Origin: Actinomycetota bacterium
Lineage (GTDB): Bacteria > Actinomycetota > Thermoleophilia > Gaiellales > Gaiellaceae
Assembly (NCBI GenBank): GCA_016870235.1
Contig: VGCB01000107.1
Span: 1 to 7,862 of the forward strand
DNA: 7,862 bases
Direction of reading: 5' to 3'
Shown here: positions 6,133-7,862 of the stretch, piece by piece
Layout of the letters: every line of letters begins with the position of its first letter
Numbering within the stretch: the first letter of the stretch is position 1
Position numbers and translations under genes: made by a program
Notes under the pieces: model-generated
Told to the model about the DNA's origin: nothing
Databases searched by the model: none
What the model saw: only the letters and a program-made list of their open reading frames with translations

Positions 6133-6741
6133 TCAGTGCCCGGTCACGGGCGCCATCGGGTTGCCGGCCGCCGCCGGCTTCCGGAGTGCCGCCGTCGCCC
6201 CGAGCGCGAACCAGGCGAGGACGATGAAGCCGATCCCTGCGAGCAGCAGCGCGACGCCGACGACGATGCCGAAGAGGGAGAGCTGCTCGGCCATGTAGCT
6301 CATGTTGAGCGCGGTCGAGAGCGCGTTCGCCGTCACCCAGGTGTTGCGAGCGGCGTTCGGGACGGGCTTGCCGGCGTCGTCCTTCAGAGCCGCCGCCTCG
6401 TCGCTCGTCCCCTTCGGGTTGTCGGGATCGTCGGCGGCGAGGAACCGGCCCATCTGCGCGTACGTCAGGCCGTCGCTGGAGCCGAGTGCGTGCTCGCGGA
6501 TGACCTGCGCGAAGGCGCGGGCCTGCTCGCCCGTCAGCACCTGCTCTTCCGACCACTGGGACGCGTACCGCGCCACCGCCTCGTCCTGCTCGGCGTTGCC
6601 GAACACGATCTGCTCCTGCTTGATGCTGTCGCGGACGGTGGTGCGCCCGTCGACGCCCATGTAGATCGCGATCGCGCCGAACACGATCAGCACGATGCCG
6701 GCGACGAAGCCGCCGAGTTCGATGATCCGCTTGGCGTTCAT
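6133..6741 (-). CDS. Two-helix membrane protein of unknown function
   Basis: Seen: 202 codons from the ATG at 6741, preceded by a strong GGGAGGTGG Shine-Dalgarno; the open frame extends 66 codons further upstream but that part is Arg/Pro-rich and has no ribosome site. Topology: NAKR at the N-terminus, a first hydrophobic helix at about 9-29 (GGFVAGIVLIVFGAIAIYMG), a polar segment at 31-155, a second helix at about 156-180 (FGIVVGVALLLAGIGFIVLA), and a short RKP-containing tail. The positive-inside rule places both ends in the cytoplasm and the 125-residue middle outside. The middle holds DGRTTVRDSIKQEQIV right after helix 1 and GLTYAQMGRFLA at 91-102. I recall similar unannotated proteins in actinobacteria, but cannot name a domain or function. 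A membrane-anchored sensor or envelope protein is possible. It is monocistronic: a hairpin ends it, and it is divergent from the Mrp gene. Confidence 0.8.
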   Translation of the reverse strand: MNAKRIIELGGFVAGIVLIVFGAIAIYMGVDGRTTVRDSIKQEQIVFGNAEQDEAVARYASQWSEEQVLTGEQARAFAQVIREHALGSSDGLTYAQMGRFLAADDPDNPKGTSDEAAALKDDAGKPVPNAARNTWVTANALSTALNMSYMAEQLSLFGIVVGVALLLAGIGFIVLAWFALGATAALRKPAAAGNPMAPVTGH

Positions 6742-6746
6742 CTCTC

Positions 6747-6754
6747 CACCTCCC
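6747..6754 (-). promoter_or_regulatory. Strong Shine-Dalgarno for the membrane-protein gene
   Basis: Minus-strand GGGAGGTG/GGAGGTGG, 5-6 nt ahead of the ATG at 6741. It fixes the start and is much stronger than any other ribosome site in the window, which may point to high translation. Confidence 0.75.
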
Positions 6755-6884
6755 GTGGATCGAAGGTCTTCGTGGACGGCCTCAGCTTCCACCGCGCTGC
6801 GTGCGGCGGCATCCGGGCCGGGAGGCGAAGCGCGTGCTCGAATGCCACGGTCTCGATGCGGGGAAGTACGCAGCCGGCGGGCGG

Positions 6885-6890
6885 TAGGCT
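6885..6890 (+). promoter_or_regulatory. Leaderless-type -10 box (TAGGCT) for the Mrp gene
   Basis: TAGGCT ends 6 nt before the ATG at 6897, and there is no Shine-Dalgarno at normal distance. Same layout as the TAnnnT boxes ahead of the exoribonuclease and DUF1015 genes. No clear -35. The rest of the 155-bp gap 6742-6896 shows only a short CGAAG-GT-CTTCG palindrome (6761-6772) and no gene. Confidence 0.45.
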
Positions 6891-6896
6891 GGAAGC

Positions 6897-7862
6897 ATGG
6901 CCGATCCGCAGCCCGATCGCGACGCGATCCTGAAGGCACTCGAGGACGTGATCGATCCCGAGCTCCGCCGTCCGGTGACCGAGCTCGAGATGGTGCGCGA
7001 CGTCGTCGTGCGCGACGACGGCTCGGTCGACGTCACGATCGCGCTCACGGTCGCTGGCTGCCCGCTCCGGTCGAGCTTCGAGGAGCAGGTGCAGCGCTCG
7101 GTCGGCGGTCTCGCCGGCGTCACCGCCGTGCGGCTCCACTTCGACGTGATGACGCCCGAGGAGAAGACGGCACTCGTCTCCCGCCTCCGCGGGAACCGGC
7201 CCGAGAAGAGTGTCCAGCTCGACCCGGGCACGCGTGTCGTCGCCATCGCGTCCGGCAAGGGCGGTGTCGGCAAGTCGACGCTGACCGCGAACATCGCGTA
7301 CGCCCTCGCGGCGGGCGGGGAGCGCGTGGGCGTCCTCGACGCAGACGTCTACGGGCACTCGATCCCGCACATGCTCGGGATCCGCCAGCGGCCGATCGCC
7401 GTCGACGAGATGATCGTCCCGCCGGTCAACTGGGATCTGAAGCTGATGTCGATCGGTTTCTTCACCGAGGACAACGCTCCCGTCATGTGGCGCGGCCCGA
7501 TGCTCCACCGCGCGCTCGAGCAGTTCCTCTCCGACGTGCACTGGGGCGACCTCGACACGCTCGTGGTCGACATGCCGCCGGGGACGGGGGACGTCTCGAT
7601 CTCGCTGGGGCAGCTGCTTCCGCGGGCGGACGTCGTCGTCGTGACGACGCCGCAGGCGGCCGCTCAGCAGGTCGCGGTGCGCGCGGCGCAGATGGCGGAG
7701 AGGACTGGGATGCGGATCACCGGGGTGATCGAGAACATGACGTACCTCGTCGGCACCGGCCAGCGGATCTTCGGCGAGGGCGGCGGGCAGGAGCTGGCCG
7801 ACGCGGTCGGCGCGCCGCTGCTCGGCGCCGTTCCGCTCGACCCGGCGCTGCGGGAGGCGGCC
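6897..7862 (+). CDS. mrp: Mrp/ApbC (NBP35-like) Fe-S cluster carrier P-loop ATPase (3' end cut by window edge)
   Basis: Seen: 322 codons from the ATG at 6897 with no stop before the right edge. Residues about 8-85 form a MIP18/DUF59 domain (LEDVIDPELRRPVTEL, then LTVAGCPLRSSFE with Cys55). The ATPase domain follows: deviant Walker A GKGGVGKST at 120-128, VLDADVYGHSIPHMLG, MWRGPMLHRALEQFL, and the switch block VVDMPPGTGDVSISLGQ. Family knowledge: MIP18-Mrp fusions of about 370 residues are cytoplasmic dimers that bind and deliver [4Fe-4S] clusters to apoproteins. Odd: where many homologues carry a CxxC after ENM(S/T), this one reads ENMTYLVGTGQRIFGEGGG with no cysteine. I recall this loss from other actinobacterial Mrp proteins; the missing last 50 or so residues could still hold cysteines. 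Divergent from the membrane-protein gene, and probably leaderless. Confidence 0.93.
   Translation, partial: MADPQPDRDAILKALEDVIDPELRRPVTELEMVRDVVVRDDGSVDVTIALTVAGCPLRSSFEEQVQRSVGGLAGVTAVRLHFDVMTPEEKTALVSRLRGNRPEKSVQLDPGTRVVAIASGKGGVGKSTLTANIAYALAAGGERVGVLDADVYGHSIPHMLGIRQRPIAVDEMIVPPVNWDLKLMSIGFFTEDNAPVMWRGPMLHRALEQFLSDVHWGDLDTLVVDMPPGTGDVSISLGQLLPRADVVVVTTPQAAAQQVAVRAAQMAERTGMRITGVIENMTYLVGTGQRIFGEGGGQELADAVGAPLLGAVPLDPALREAA

Noticed and set aside
6761..6772. CGAAG-GT-CTTCG palindrome between the membrane-protein and Mrp genes as an operator
   Set aside because: Only 5 bp per arm, no placement relative to a clear promoter; easily due to chance.
4913..6933. Very long open frames on both strands over the LLM and membrane-protein genes
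   Set aside because: Compositionally biased shadows that cross a clear hairpin terminator and two real gene boundaries.
6738..7573. Minus-strand open frames opposite the Mrp gene
   Set aside because: The plus strand reads through as an Mrp ATPase with Walker A and switch motifs.
1..7862. CRISPR arrays, tRNA/rRNA genes, transposases, phage or defence genes
   Set aside because: Looked for on both strands; no regularly spaced repeats, cloverleaf sequences or recognisable mobile or defence proteins were seen.

Overview
The window is uniformly very GC-rich, with strong G/C bias at third codon positions, short intergenic gaps, start-stop overlaps and several starts without a Shine-Dalgarno. Together with the gene content (a DUF1015 protein, an Mrp-type ATPase without a visible CxxC, an LLM-class flavoenzyme), this suggests a high-GC actinobacterium. 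A deep lineage such as Thermoleophilia (Gaiellales/Solirubrobacterales) is my best guess. That placement is pattern recognition; I could not run any search.

Layout. (1) 1-622, minus strand: 5' part of a YhaM-like OB-fold/HD 3'-5' exoribonuclease, cut by the window edge. (2) 623-679: compact divergent promoter region with a perfect 8-bp inverted repeat midway between two TAnnnT -10-like boxes. (3) 680-2550, plus strand: a two-gene operon, DUF1015 protein then inositol-monophosphatase-family phosphatase, overlapping by ATGA. (4) 2551-2745: convergent intergenic region with two inverted repeats. One is a 54-bp TA-ended structure that includes the phosphatase stop codon; the other is a nested GC-rich hairpin. 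(5) 5982-2746, minus strand: a tightly overlapped three-gene operon made of an LLM-class flavin-dependent oxidoreductase, a gluconate-2-dehydrogenase-subunit-3-like protein and a GMC-family FAD dehydrogenase. (6) 5983-6132: LLM promoter/RBS region, and a strong hairpin that ends the next gene upstream. (7) 6741-6133, minus strand: a two-helix membrane protein of unknown function. (8) 6742-6896: divergent intergenic region. (9) 6897 to the right edge, plus strand: an Mrp/ApbC (NBP35-like) Fe-S carrier P-loop ATPase with an N-terminal MIP18 domain, cut by the edge.

How the parts may work together. The LLM-gamma-alpha operon looks like one redox unit: an FAD dehydrogenase with its small partner subunit plus an FMN- or F420-dependent oxidoreductase acting on the same unidentified organic substrate. 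It lacks Tat signals and a cytochrome subunit, so it may be a cytoplasmic version of the usually exported membrane-linked dehydrogenase. The DUF1015 and phosphatase genes are translationally coupled, which suggests a shared small-molecule (perhaps phosphorylated-metabolite) role. Most of the window is ordinary chromosomal sequence. I see no CRISPR array, transposase, phage gene, tRNA or rRNA. The points most worth checking are the symmetric divergent promoter, the 54-bp inverted repeat, and the unusual architecture of the GMC operon.
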